From positions 1-53,322 of the forward strand of contig NZ_JANDJO010000014.1 of NCBI RefSeq assembly GCF_024331145.1: a DNA stretch of 53,322 bases, in the 5' to 3' direction. Positions 24,475 to 32,709 of the stretch are shown in pieces (the first letter of the stretch is position 1; each line of letters begins with the position of its first letter). Both the position numbers and the translations under genes were made by a program. The stretch is from Shimia sp. CNT1-13L.2 (GTDB lineage Bacteria > Pseudomonadota > Alphaproteobacteria > Rhodobacterales > Rhodobacteraceae). The notes under the pieces are model-generated. The model did not search any database. It saw nothing but the letters and a program-made list of their open reading frames with translations, and was not told where the DNA came from.

Positions 24475-25616
24475 GCAAACGCGTAAAACACGACTTTCTC
24501 GAAAGCTGTCAGCGCATTCGAAAGGGCTCGCTTCGTATTCTGACGCCCGAAGGAGAGGTGCATGAATTCGGGGAAGGTACCCCGCATGCAGAGATGGTGA
24601 TCCATGACTGGGCGGTTGTAACGGCAATGGCGGCGCGCGGTGATATCGGCCTTGGCGAGACCTATGTCGCGGGTTTGTGGGATACCCCGTCGATCGAGGA
24701 TGTGACGACGGTGGCGCTCAACAATCTGGATGAGTTGTCGGAATACGCCTATCCGGGGTTCTGGAACCGTGTGAAATTCCGCCTCGTCGACCGCCTGCTG
24801 CGCGCCAATTCGCGCAGGGGCGCCTCGCGCAACATCCGGGCGCATTATGATGTGGGCAATGAGTTCTACCAGCTGTGGCTTGATGACAGCATGACCTATT
24901 CCTCGGCGTTGTTTGCCGATGGGGATGCAGATCTTCAACGCGGGCAGCTGCGCAAGTACGACCGCATCTTGCAGCGTGCACAGGGGGAGCGGGTTCTTGA
25001 AGTGGGCTGTGGCTGGGGCGGTTTCGCGGAACGCGCCGCTGAGCAGGGACGGGACGTGACCGGCATCACCATTTCGCCAAGCCAAAAAGGATATGCGGAT
25101 GCGCGCCTTGATGGTCGGGCGCTGATCCAGTTGCAGGACTATCGAGCGACCCAGGGCAAGTTTGACAGCATCGTTTCGATCGAAATGGTTGAGGCGGTCG
25201 GCGAGCGGTATTGGCCGGACTATTTCAACATGCTGAACGCGCGTCTGGCCGAAGGCGGCCGCGCCGTTGTGCAGGCGATTACGGTTCCCGATGTGTATTT
25301 CGACATTTACCGACGGGGTTCGGATTTCATTCGCCACTACACTTTCCCCGGAGGGATGCTCTTGTCCGATGGAGTGATTGCCGGACAGGCGCGAAAAGCG
25401 GGCCTGAAGGTTGTCGAGAGCTTTGCCTTTGGCGACAGCTATGCCCAGACCTGCCGGATGTGGTCTCAGCGTATCAAGGCGCAGGAGCAGAAAATCCTCA
25501 GACTGGGCTACGACCAGAAATTCCTGCGCAACTGGCATTTTTACCTCGAAATCTGCGCCGCATCCTTTGCGGTGAAACAGACCGATGTCGTTCAAGTGGA
25601 GTTATGTCATGCATAG
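24468..25616 (+). CDS. Cyclopropane-fatty-acid-synthase-like SAM methyltransferase
   Basis: A 382-residue SAM-dependent methylase of the CFA synthase family. The SAM site is VLEVGCGWGGF (residues 177-187) and the family motif NIRAHYDVGNEFY spans about 122-134; YTFPGGMLLSD (near 287-297) is also typical. Such enzymes methylate unsaturated acyl chains of membrane phospholipids. In the furan fatty acid route the equivalent enzyme (UfaM) makes a methyl-branched trans-ene rather than a cyclopropane. Here the methylase lies in the same operon as the FAD and DUF1365 genes, whereas I recall the R. sphaeroides enzyme being at a separate locus. It overlaps both neighbours, which implies tight co-expression under RpoE. 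True cyclopropane synthesis remains the alternative. Confidence 0.9.
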   Translation: MLSKRVKHDFLESCQRIRKGSLRILTPEGEVHEFGEGTPHAEMVIHDWAVVTAMAARGDIGLGETYVAGLWDTPSIEDVTTVALNNLDELSEYAYPGFWNRVKFRLVDRLLRANSRRGASRNIRAHYDVGNEFYQLWLDDSMTYSSALFADGDADLQRGQLRKYDRILQRAQGERVLEVGCGWGGFAERAAEQGRDVTGITISPSQKGYADARLDGRALIQLQDYRATQGKFDSIVSIEMVEAVGERYWPDYFNMLNARLAEGGRAVVQAITVPDVYFDIYRRGSDFIRHYTFPGGMLLSDGVIAGQARKAGLKVVESFAFGDSYAQTCRMWSQRIKAQEQKILRLGYDQKFLRNWHFYLEICAASFAVKQTDVVQVELCHA

Positions 25617-26118
25617 AGCACTACTTTTGGCCGTCCTGATTTGTATCGCTTCTGTCGCAAGAGCGGACGCATCGACCATGCCGGGGATTAACCAGGCGCA
25701 GCTTGCCGGACAGGCAACGCTTCGATGGTTCGGGGTGAAGGTTTATGATGCAGAGCTGTTCACGCCAAACGGCGCACCCTACAAGCGTGGGAGCGCTGCG
25801 GCGCTGCGTTTGCGCTACAACGTAGAGTTCTCGCGAGAGGAGCTGGTGGGCGCGACGATCAAGGAACTCGTGCGGCTGGAGAACGCGCAGGCAGACCATG
25901 AAGTCCTGCGTCGCAAGCTGGGCAATTGCTTTGCTGCGGTTGGAAGGACAGACCAGTTTCTTGCGCTGGCCCCGAAGGCGGATCAGATCAAGTTCTATCT
26001 GAACGGGCGACAGACCTGCAGCCTATCGCACCCTGATATTCGGGGGCGCTTCCTTGATATCTGGCTTTCGCCCAACAGTCGCAACCCCCGTCTTTCCGAG
26101 CGCCTTCGAGGTTCTTGA
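25609..26118 (+). CDS. Chalcone-isomerase-like periplasmic protein
   Basis: A 169-residue protein starting at the ATG 25609 with GGAG 7 bp upstream; MHRALLLAVLICIASVARADA is a clear signal peptide. The mature part (LAGQATLRWFGVKVYDAELFTPNG ... LRLRYNVEFSREELVGATIKEL) matches the bacterial chalcone-isomerase-like fold, whose members bind fatty acids or unknown lipids and lack the plant active site. It overlaps the methylase end by 8 bases and shares a base with the transporter start (TGATG). In an RpoE-controlled lipid operon it may carry or trap oxidised or furan-containing acyl chains in the periplasm; this is inference. Two cysteines (in NCF and QTCS) could form a disulfide. Confidence 0.82.
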   Translation: MHRALLLAVLICIASVARADASTMPGINQAQLAGQATLRWFGVKVYDAELFTPNGAPYKRGSAAALRLRYNVEFSREELVGATIKELVRLENAQADHEVLRRKLGNCFAAVGRTDQFLALAPKADQIKFYLNGRQTCSLSHPDIRGRFLDIWLSPNSRNPRLSERLRGS

Positions 26119-27320
26119 TGGCCAACGCCTCTGTCTCCCTTTACGCGATGGCGCTCGCTGCGGCAGGGCTTCCGCTCTATATCCACTTGCCGCGATATGC
26201 CGAGGTCGAACTCGGCTTGTCGCTGTCCGTGGTGGGCGCGGTGCTGATCGGGATACGGATTCTGGATTTCGTACAAGACCCCGCCTTGGGGTGGATGGTG
26301 GATCGCTGGCCCCGATTGCGATCGCGGTTTGCCTGGGTGGCGACCATCGGGCTTGGCCTCGGGTTTCTGGCGCTGTTTTCCGCGCCACCGCTTGTTGATG
26401 CGGTGACGTGGCTTGTGCTGGTACTGGTTCTTGTTTTCACCAGCTATAGCCTCGCCGCGATCCTTTTCTACAGTCAGACCCGCGCTTTGGCAGAGAGTGA
26501 CAGAGCCGAAGACCTCGTGAAGGTGGGCACCTGGCGCGAGATTGGCACCCTTGGGGGGATCGTGGTGGCCGCCGTGTTGCCGAGCCTCTTTGGCTACACG
26601 GTGTTCGGGTTCGTTTTGATGGTGATCGTTCTGGTGGCCGGTGTCGCCGCCGCGCCGATCTGGCGGCTTCAGGCCGAGCGCCAAGCCAAGCTGAACTGGT
26701 CGCGGTTTGCGGCCTCAGGTGGGATGTGGCTTCTTGGGCTGGCTTTGGTGAATAGCCTGCCTGTTGCGATCACCTCGACGCTGTTCCTGTTCTTTGTGGA
26801 AGATGCCCTGCAGCTTTCCGGCATGTCGGGCCTCTACCTGATCCTGTTCTTTGTCGCCGCGGGGATTTCCATCGCGCTTTGGTCCATGCTGGCGAGACGT
26901 TTCGAAGCCCGAAACGTGTTGGTCGGCGCGATGACGCTGGCGATCTTCTGTTTTGTCTGGGCGGCCTATCTTCCTGCGGGCGCGTCGTTGAGTTTTGCCA
27001 TGATCTGTGTGGCCTCCGGGCTGGCGGCTGGCGCGGATATCCTGCTTTTGCCTGTGCTGTTTTCAGGGGTTCTTGCCCGCGCCGGGCTGCAGGCCGGACA
27101 GGCGTTTGGTCTTTGGGCATTTGCCAACAAGATGGCGCTGGCCCTTGCTGCGGCGTTTGTCCTGCCCATTCTTGATGCGTCCGGTTTCCGTTCGGATCAG
27201 GGGAATTCGCGCGAGGCGATTGAAACCCTTACCATCCTCTATGCGGTCGTTCCGCTTGGCCTCAAGGCCCTGGCGATCGGTCTCGTTCTTCTCCTTCCTC
27301 GAAAGGCGCTTTTGCAATGA
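26118..27320 (+). CDS. GPH-type MFS transporter
   Basis: An integral membrane protein of 400 residues with about 12 hydrophobic segments. The sequence between helices 2 and 3, IRILDFVQDPALGWMVDRW, is the signature of the glycoside-pentoside-hexuronide (MelB-like) cation symporter branch of the MFS. The ATG at 26118 overlaps the previous stop (TGATG). A GPH transporter occurs in the R. sphaeroides rpoE-divergent operon too, as I recall, so the association is conserved although the cargo is unknown. In this setting a lipid-related or stress metabolite seems more likely than sugar, but nothing in the sequence proves it. Confidence 0.87.
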   Translation: MANASVSLYAMALAAAGLPLYIHLPRYAEVELGLSLSVVGAVLIGIRILDFVQDPALGWMVDRWPRLRSRFAWVATIGLGLGFLALFSAPPLVDAVTWLVLVLVLVFTSYSLAAILFYSQTRALAESDRAEDLVKVGTWREIGTLGGIVVAAVLPSLFGYTVFGFVLMVIVLVAGVAAAPIWRLQAERQAKLNWSRFAASGGMWLLGLALVNSLPVAITSTLFLFFVEDALQLSGMSGLYLILFFVAAGISIALWSMLARRFEARNVLVGAMTLAIFCFVWAAYLPAGASLSFAMICVASGLAAGADILLLPVLFSGVLARAGLQAGQAFGLWAFANKMALALAAAFVLPILDASGFRSDQGNSREAIETLTILYAVVPLGLKALAIGLVLLLPRKALLQ

Positions 27321-27862
27321 AACTGTTGCTTGTGTTCGCGGTACTGTTGGTTGTGGTTCTCTTGTGGGGGCCGGGGAGTGGCTTTCGCCTGAACCGGTTG
27401 CAGGACTTTGCAGGAACCTCCCCGAAGCTCGACATTCGCGAGGCGATGGCCGGGAGGATGATCAGCGAGGGCGTGATCTATGGACCCAGCGGCAAGGTTG
27501 CCTCGCGGTTCGTGGCCGAAATGCAGGGCGATTGGACCGGTAATTCGGGCGAGATCGGCGAGAGTTTTGTTTATGACACCGGCAATACCCAAGAGCGGCG
27601 CTGGACTTTGACGGTCTCGGATGATGGCAAGATCACGGGTACGGCGCCTGATATCGTGGGCAAGGTCGAAGGCCAGCAGATGGGATCTGCGGCGCGGCTG
27701 ACCTATCGCATTCGATTGACCGAAGAGGCCGGGGGGCATGTGCTGTCTGTCACGGACTGGCTTTATCTGATGGACAACGGAACGCTCATGAATCGTTCCC
27801 AAATGCGCAAGTTCGGGATCACCGTTGCCGAGCTGATCGCCACGATCCGACCGGTCGAGTGA
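27317..27862 (+). CDS. DUF3833 family protein
   Basis: A 181-residue protein of DUF3833, starting with a signal or anchor helix (KLLLVFAVLLVVVLLWG) and followed by a beta-rich body (FVAEMQGDWTGNSGEIGESFVYDTG ... DWLYLMDNGTLMNRSQMRKFGI). It has a lipocalin-like look, which would fit binding of a lipid in the periplasm. Its start overlaps the transporter stop by 4 bases and its stop overlaps the SDR start, so it is embedded in the RpoE operon. No function is established for the family; a lipid carrier or membrane-repair role is inference. Confidence 0.85.
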   Translation: MKLLLVFAVLLVVVLLWGPGSGFRLNRLQDFAGTSPKLDIREAMAGRMISEGVIYGPSGKVASRFVAEMQGDWTGNSGEIGESFVYDTGNTQERRWTLTVSDDGKITGTAPDIVGKVEGQQMGSAARLTYRIRLTEEAGGHVLSVTDWLYLMDNGTLMNRSQMRKFGITVAELIATIRPVE

Positions 27863-28575
27863 TGCTGTCGGGCAAACGCGTTTGGCTGATCGGGGCAAGC
27901 GAGGGGCTGGGCCGATCCCTTGCCCTGTTGCTTGCGTCCGAAGGATGCCGGATGGTTCTGTCGGCGCGGACCATGTCTCGTCTACAAGACATCGGGATCG
28001 AGGGTGCGCAGCTGGTTGAGTTGGATGTGACGGATGATGCCTCTGTTACGGATGCTGTCGCGGCGGTCGGAGATGTCGATATCGTTCTCTACTGCGCAGG
28101 GGCCTATGATCCGATGGTCGCGCAGAAGTGGGACAGTGCGCGCGCCTTGAAAGTTTTTGATGTGAACTTTCTTGGGGCAATGCGCGTTTTGCCAGATGTT
28201 CTTGCCGGAATGGTTACCCGCGACGCAGGGCGTGTTGTGCTGATTGGGTCATTGTCCGCGTATTACGGTTTGCCCGGCGCAATCGGCTATAGTGCGAGCA
28301 AGGCCGCGCTGATGCACCTGGCCGAAAACCTCTATGTCGATCTCAAGAACACTGGTGTCGAGGTGCAGATCATCAACCCCGGTTTCATTGCCACGCGGCT
28401 TACCGACAAGAACACGTTCAAAATGCCACAGATCATGACGCCGGAAGCGGCGGCGAAACATGTGATCAAGGCGATGAAGCGTGGCAGGTTCCGCACGGAT
28501 TTCCCAAGGCCGTTTGCCTGGCTGTTCCCCCTAATGCGGCTCTTGCCGGATCGGTGGGTAAGGGCGATGTTCTAA
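27862..28575 (+). CDS. Short-chain dehydrogenase/reductase
   Basis: A 237-residue classical SDR. The cofactor motif is GASEGLGRSLA (near residue 11), then LYCAGAY (NNAG equivalent), the catalytic Ser in IGSLSAYYG, and the Tyr/Lys pair in YSASKAA. A C-terminal hydrophobic stretch (FPRPFAWLFPLMRLLP) suggests membrane association, common in lipid-acting SDRs. It is the last gene of the RpoE operon (TGATG overlap with DUF3833). It could reduce a reactive aldehyde or ketone derived from oxidised lipid. A LuxR-type gene converges 3 bp beyond its stop. Confidence 0.9.
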   Translation: MLSGKRVWLIGASEGLGRSLALLLASEGCRMVLSARTMSRLQDIGIEGAQLVELDVTDDASVTDAVAAVGDVDIVLYCAGAYDPMVAQKWDSARALKVFDVNFLGAMRVLPDVLAGMVTRDAGRVVLIGSLSAYYGLPGAIGYSASKAALMHLAENLYVDLKNTGVEVQIINPGFIATRLTDKNTFKMPQIMTPEAAAKHVIKAMKRGRFRTDFPRPFAWLFPLMRLLPDRWVRAMF

Positions 28576-28577
28576 CG

Positions 28578-29366
28578 CTAGGCAAGATCGTTCAGGACAA
28601 GGGCTGCGATCTGCATCGCGGAATTAGCCCCCAGTTTGGTATAGGCACGTTTGCGCAACGTGCGAACCGAGTTGTCGGAGATGCCAAGGGCGACGGCGGT
28701 GCCGGCGACGCTGATACCTTGGACCAGCATGTCACAGACTTCGGCTTCGCGATCGGACAGGCGCGCGAACTGGCCGACCTGACGTTCCTTGAGGGCCGAC
28801 ACACGCTGTTGCGAGGAAAAGTGGAAGGCTTCCGACCCGATGATGCGGTGGCGCAGCCCGATGAGTTCGTGCGCGAGGGGGAGAATGGCGCTTAGTCGGT
28901 TGACCTCTTGCTCATCCATCCAGCCGTGTTCCTTGCCCCGGAGGTAGAACGACAGAAAGCCGGTGTTGTCCGTGCGCGAGGATATGGTGATGCGTTCGAT
29001 CACCTCGTCGCGTACGTAGATCGGTGCGCGAGGGTCATCAGGCTGAGGTCTCCAGCGTTCAATGGCAAGGCCTTGTTCGGGGGCGGATTGGATTCGGCGC
29101 AGGATGTCCTGTTTCAGGCTGTCGTGAGAGAGGATGGTTCGGGCGTTGCGGTTGAACCAATAGCTGCTCATGTCGCCGGCCCAGATTGAAAGAACGGGTT
29201 CCGGGCGGCGCAGGTCGGACACGTAGAAGGCCCCGATGTTGGCGATTTCAGCGGCGTCGCGGACGTATTGCATCAAGGCTGCGCTGAACGCGGGGCTTGG
29301 GACAGCGGCGGCAAGCGCGGCAGTCGCATCACGAGGCAGGGGGCGAGAAGGGAATGTGTCACTCAT
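28578..29366 (-). CDS. LuxR-type transcriptional regulator
   Basis: A 262-residue protein with a C-terminal LuxR helix-turn-helix (about residues 195-262; LSDREAEVCDMLVQGISVAGTAVALGISDNSVRTLRKRAYTKLGA). The N-terminal 190 residues form a sensory domain I do not recognise: no receiver aspartate and no clear autoinducer motif, but a PAS/GAF-like alternation of strands and helices. The ATG at 29366 (MSDTFPSRPLP) is preferred to the longer frame up to 29531, which would overlap the dehalogenase gene. It is divergent from the reductive dehalogenase with only 70 bp between starts, so it is the prime candidate for its activator, sensing a halogenated aromatic or a stress signal. Confidence 0.9.
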   Translation of the reverse strand: MSDTFPSRPLPRDATAALAAAVPSPAFSAALMQYVRDAAEIANIGAFYVSDLRRPEPVLSIWAGDMSSYWFNRNARTILSHDSLKQDILRRIQSAPEQGLAIERWRPQPDDPRAPIYVRDEVIERITISSRTDNTGFLSFYLRGKEHGWMDEQEVNRLSAILPLAHELIGLRHRIIGSEAFHFSSQQRVSALKERQVGQFARLSDREAEVCDMLVQGISVAGTAVALGISDNSVRTLRKRAYTKLGANSAMQIAALVLNDLA

Positions 29367-29436
29367 ATGGGTGACAGATTGAAGGTTTGGGAATGCGATA
29401 GTCAAGACGCCTAGCCACAACTCATGAGCCACCGCC

Positions 29437-32400
29437 TTGTCCCAGATTTTTTCGACCCGAAAACGCCCCGTACACCTTGGTCCGTATCCTCTTGAGCGGC
29501 TTGCGCGAGGGGCGATGCCGGACATGGACAAGGTGGTGGCCTCGGAGCCTTTGAGCTTTCACCGGCCGGAAAATCCCGAGAGCATCGTGAACGCGATGGG
29601 CGAATTCCAGGCGATGATGGATGCCATTCGCGATGGCTTTGTGAACAAGGCGACCGCAGATATTCCTGCTGATCCGGTTGAGCGTGCCAATCACCTGAAG
29701 GCCTTTGGCTATTTCAACGATGCTTCGATGGTCGGCATTGGGCCGCTGCCGGACGCCGCGCTGTTGAAAGAACCGATCCGCAATCCGGATATTGATCGCC
29801 TCGCGCACGCCCTGAAGACGCGGCAGACCAAGACACTGGCCAGCGGCATTGACGTGATCATGGCCGATCTCAAGGAAAGCATGCAGGCCCCGGCAACCAC
29901 GATTGAGGGGCACAAACATGCAATCGTGTTCCTGTACGAGCATATGCGTGATCCGAAACCCGATGAGCCGGGCAGCGATTGGATCATGGACGCGCAGGAC
30001 CATCGCGGTTGTATTCGTGCAACCGAAACCGCGGTTGTGATTGCGAACTATATTCGACTGCTGGGCTTCGATGCGCGGGCGCATACGGCGACATCCAGTG
30101 ACGTCGATCTCAACAAACTCACGATCGCCGCCGGATTGGCCAGCTGCGAAGACGGCGTTCCCGTGGTGCCCTGGTTGGGCCGTCGGTTCAGCGTGGCCGT
30201 GGTGACCACGGAAATGGACCTTGGCCATGACGGGGCGTTGCTTGAGATGGCCAAGCAACCCAGCCGCGTTTTGGGCGGTCTTGGCTGGAAACTGGGGCTG
30301 GGGCACGCCAAGGCGGCGTTCAACCGTGATCCCTTTTCCAAGCGCAACTATGTCGAAGGGGCGCATCCGTTCGAGCGTTTGAAACGCGTGGAGACCCCGA
30401 CGACCTATATCGACGAAGCCAACGTGGCACGCGTGCCAAAGCGGGCCGACATGTTCGCGCGCGCCCAGTTCGGGGATATGGGCAAGGCGCTTCAGGACAG
30501 TGCGAAGGGCGGGTACTACGTCCGCAAATCTGCGCCGAGCTTTGCTCAGCGACGGGCCCTTGGCGCATTTGTTCTCTTGCAGGATGGCGCTAGTGCGGAT
30601 GTGGAGCGGCCGACCGATGCAGAGCGCAATGCGGCGAATGTGAAGGCGGCCACCTATTTCCTTGGGGTTGATGCGGTGGGTCTGTCCCGCTGCCCCGACT
30701 GGGCGTGGTACAGCCATGATGCCACCGGGGAAGAGATTGTGCCCGAGCATGATCAGGCGATCAGCATGATTGTCGATCAGGGCTATGAGACAATGGAAGG
30801 CGCAAGCGGTGATGACTGGATCAGCGTTGCGCAATCCATGCGGGCTTACCTTAGGTTTTCCCTGCTGGGGGGCGTGATCGCCCAGCAAATCCGGAACCTG
30901 GGTTACAAGGCCAAGGCCCACACGGTCATGGATGGCGAGGTCTTGCAGCCGCCTCTCCTGCTTCTCAGTGGCTTGGGCGAGGTGAGCCGTATCGGTGAGG
31001 TGATCCTGAACCCCTACCTTGGCCCCCGCCTGAAAAGCGGTGCGGTGACGACCGACATGCCGCTTGTGCATGACAAGCCGATTGATTTCGGGCTCCAGAC
31101 ATTTTGCGAGTCCTGCAACAAGTGCGCGCGCGAATGCCCCTCCGGAGCGATTACCGCAGGGCCAAAGCTGATGTTCAATGGCTATGAAATCTGGAAGTCG
31201 GACAGCCAGAAATGCGCGACCTACCGGATCACCACGCAAGGTGGGTCAATGTGCGGGCGCTGTATGAAAACCTGCCCGTGGAACCTTGAAGGGCTATTTG
31301 CCGAAGCGCCGTTCCGATGGGCGGCCTCCAACATCCCCGCCGCCGCGCCGGTGCTGGCCAAGTTGGACGATATGGTTGGCAATGGTGGTCTGAACGACAC
31401 GAAAAAGTGGTGGTGGGATATCGAGTTGCAGGATGATGGTTCCTATCGGCCGACCAAACACCCGTTGAACCGACGCGATCTGCAGACTGATCTTGACCTG
31501 AAGTACGAAGATCAGACGCTTGCCGTCTATCCGGCGCCGCTAGCTCCGCATCCCTGGCCCTATCCGTTTCCGATGGATCGGGAAGCGGGCATTCAGGCCT
31601 ACGAAAAGATGGTGTCGTCGCAGGAATATCGCGCGCGGATGGCCAAAGGCGACATGAGCGTCGTGCACACCTATTCCGTTCCGGATGCGGCCGACGCGCC
31701 GGTTATCCGCGTGGCGTTGAGCAAGGCCGAGAAGATGACGGCAGACGTCACGAAGTACGAGTTTTCGACCCTCGATGGATCGGAGTTGCCCGAGTGGACG
31801 GCTGGGGCGCACCTTGACGTGTTGGTCGCTCCAGAGTTCCTGCGCCAGTATTCAATGTCGGGAAATCCGTCGGACCGTTCCAAGTATCAGATCGGTGTGC
31901 TGCGCGAGGATGAAGGGCGGGGCGGATCGTTGCTGATGCACAGGATCTTCAGTGAAGGACGCAAGGTTTTCATTTCCAAGCCGATCAATCACTTTGAATT
32001 GGACGAGGGGGCGACAAAAACCTTCCTGATGGGCGGCGGTATCGGGATCACGCCGATGATCGCCTTTGCCCATCGCCTGCATGAGCTGGGGGCGGATTTC
32101 GAACTGCACTATTCCGCGAGCCGAAAGGACGGGGCAGGGTATCTGGATGATCTTGCTGGCGTGCCCTGGGCGGATCGCGTGCAGCTTCACTTTTCGGATC
32201 AGGGCACCCGTGCCGATCTGGATCAGGTATTGGCGGGGTACAGGGGCGGCTGGCACGTCTATACCTGCGGGCCGGATCGGTTCATGGAGGGTGTCATGGC
32301 TGCGGCCCAGCGGCAGGGCTTCCCGGAAGAGGCGTGCCATCTTGAGTACTTCAGTGCGCCTGAACAGCCGGAGTACGAAAACCATCCGTTCACGGCAAAG

Positions 32401-32649
32401 CTGGCGAAGTCGGGCAAGGAGCTGCATGTACCGGCGGACAAGCTGTTGTCGGATGTCCTGCTTGAGAATGGTATCCATGTGGACGTCAAATGTTCGGACG
32501 GCATTTGTGGGGTGTGCAAGTGCGGGGTGCTGTCGGGCGAGGTAGAACATCGGGATTTCGTGCTGTCGAACAAGCAACGTGAAACGACGATCATCACCTG
32601 CCAGAGCCGCGCTGCCGAGCCGGATGGCGTTATTGAATTGGACCTGTGA
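29437..32649 (+). CDS. rdhA: Self-sufficient reductive dehalogenase (BhbA/NpRdhA type) fused to flavin reductase and 2Fe-2S ferredoxin
   Basis: A 1070-residue multi-domain enzyme predicted to remove halide from organohalides using B12 and NAD(P)H. Residues 1-550 form the cobalamin-binding dehalogenase core, including the family N-terminus GPYPLERL. Two 4Fe-4S motifs follow: C557-x2-C560-x2-C563-x3-C567P and C593-x12-C606-x2-C609-x3-C613P. Residues about 755-960 are an oxidoreductase module with RQYS (803-806, FMN), GGGIGITPM (866-874) and CGPD (944-947, NAD(P)H). A plant-type ferredoxin ends the chain (C1019, C1024, C1027, C1055). No Tat signal and no membrane-anchor gene are present, so it is cytoplasmic and catabolic, not respiratory. 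The start is TTG: an in-frame TGA at 29425 forbids an earlier one, and the next ATG (29515) would remove GPYPLERL. This layout is that of Comamonas BhbA and Nitratireductor NpRdhA, which act on halogenated phenols and hydroxybenzoates. Confidence 0.93.
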   Translation: MSQIFSTRKRPVHLGPYPLERLARGAMPDMDKVVASEPLSFHRPENPESIVNAMGEFQAMMDAIRDGFVNKATADIPADPVERANHLKAFGYFNDASMVGIGPLPDAALLKEPIRNPDIDRLAHALKTRQTKTLASGIDVIMADLKESMQAPATTIEGHKHAIVFLYEHMRDPKPDEPGSDWIMDAQDHRGCIRATETAVVIANYIRLLGFDARAHTATSSDVDLNKLTIAAGLASCEDGVPVVPWLGRRFSVAVVTTEMDLGHDGALLEMAKQPSRVLGGLGWKLGLGHAKAAFNRDPFSKRNYVEGAHPFERLKRVETPTTYIDEANVARVPKRADMFARAQFGDMGKALQDSAKGGYYVRKSAPSFAQRRALGAFVLLQDGASADVERPTDAERNAANVKAATYFLGVDAVGLSRCPDWAWYSHDATGEEIVPEHDQAISMIVDQGYETMEGASGDDWISVAQSMRAYLRFSLLGGVIAQQIRNLGYKAKAHTVMDGEVLQPPLLLLSGLGEVSRIGEVILNPYLGPRLKSGAVTTDMPLVHDKPIDFGLQTFCESCNKCARECPSGAITAGPKLMFNGYEIWKSDSQKCATYRITTQGGSMCGRCMKTCPWNLEGLFAEAPFRWAASNIPAAAPVLAKLDDMVGNGGLNDTKKWWWDIELQDDGSYRPTKHPLNRRDLQTDLDLKYEDQTLAVYPAPLAPHPWPYPFPMDREAGIQAYEKMVSSQEYRARMAKGDMSVVHTYSVPDAADAPVIRVALSKAEKMTADVTKYEFSTLDGSELPEWTAGAHLDVLVAPEFLRQYSMSGNPSDRSKYQIGVLREDEGRGGSLLMHRIFSEGRKVFISKPINHFELDEGATKTFLMGGGIGITPMIAFAHRLHELGADFELHYSASRKDGAGYLDDLAGVPWADRVQLHFSDQGTRADLDQVLAGYRGGWHVYTCGPDRFMEGVMAAAQRQGFPEEACHLEYFSAPEQPEYENHPFTAKLAKSGKELHVPADKLLSDVLLENGIHVDVKCSDGICGVCKCGVLSGEVEHRDFVLSNKQRETTIITCQSRAAEPDGVIELDL

Positions 32650-32709
32650 CTGGACCTTGCGCCTGAAGCTGCCTAACTTGTTCACCAACAGGAGAGAGGA
32701 AACAGTTTC

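Noticed and set aside
29422..31239. 605-codon minus-strand frame opposite the reductive dehalogenase
   Set aside because: Shadow of the conserved dehalogenase codons; no motif on its own.
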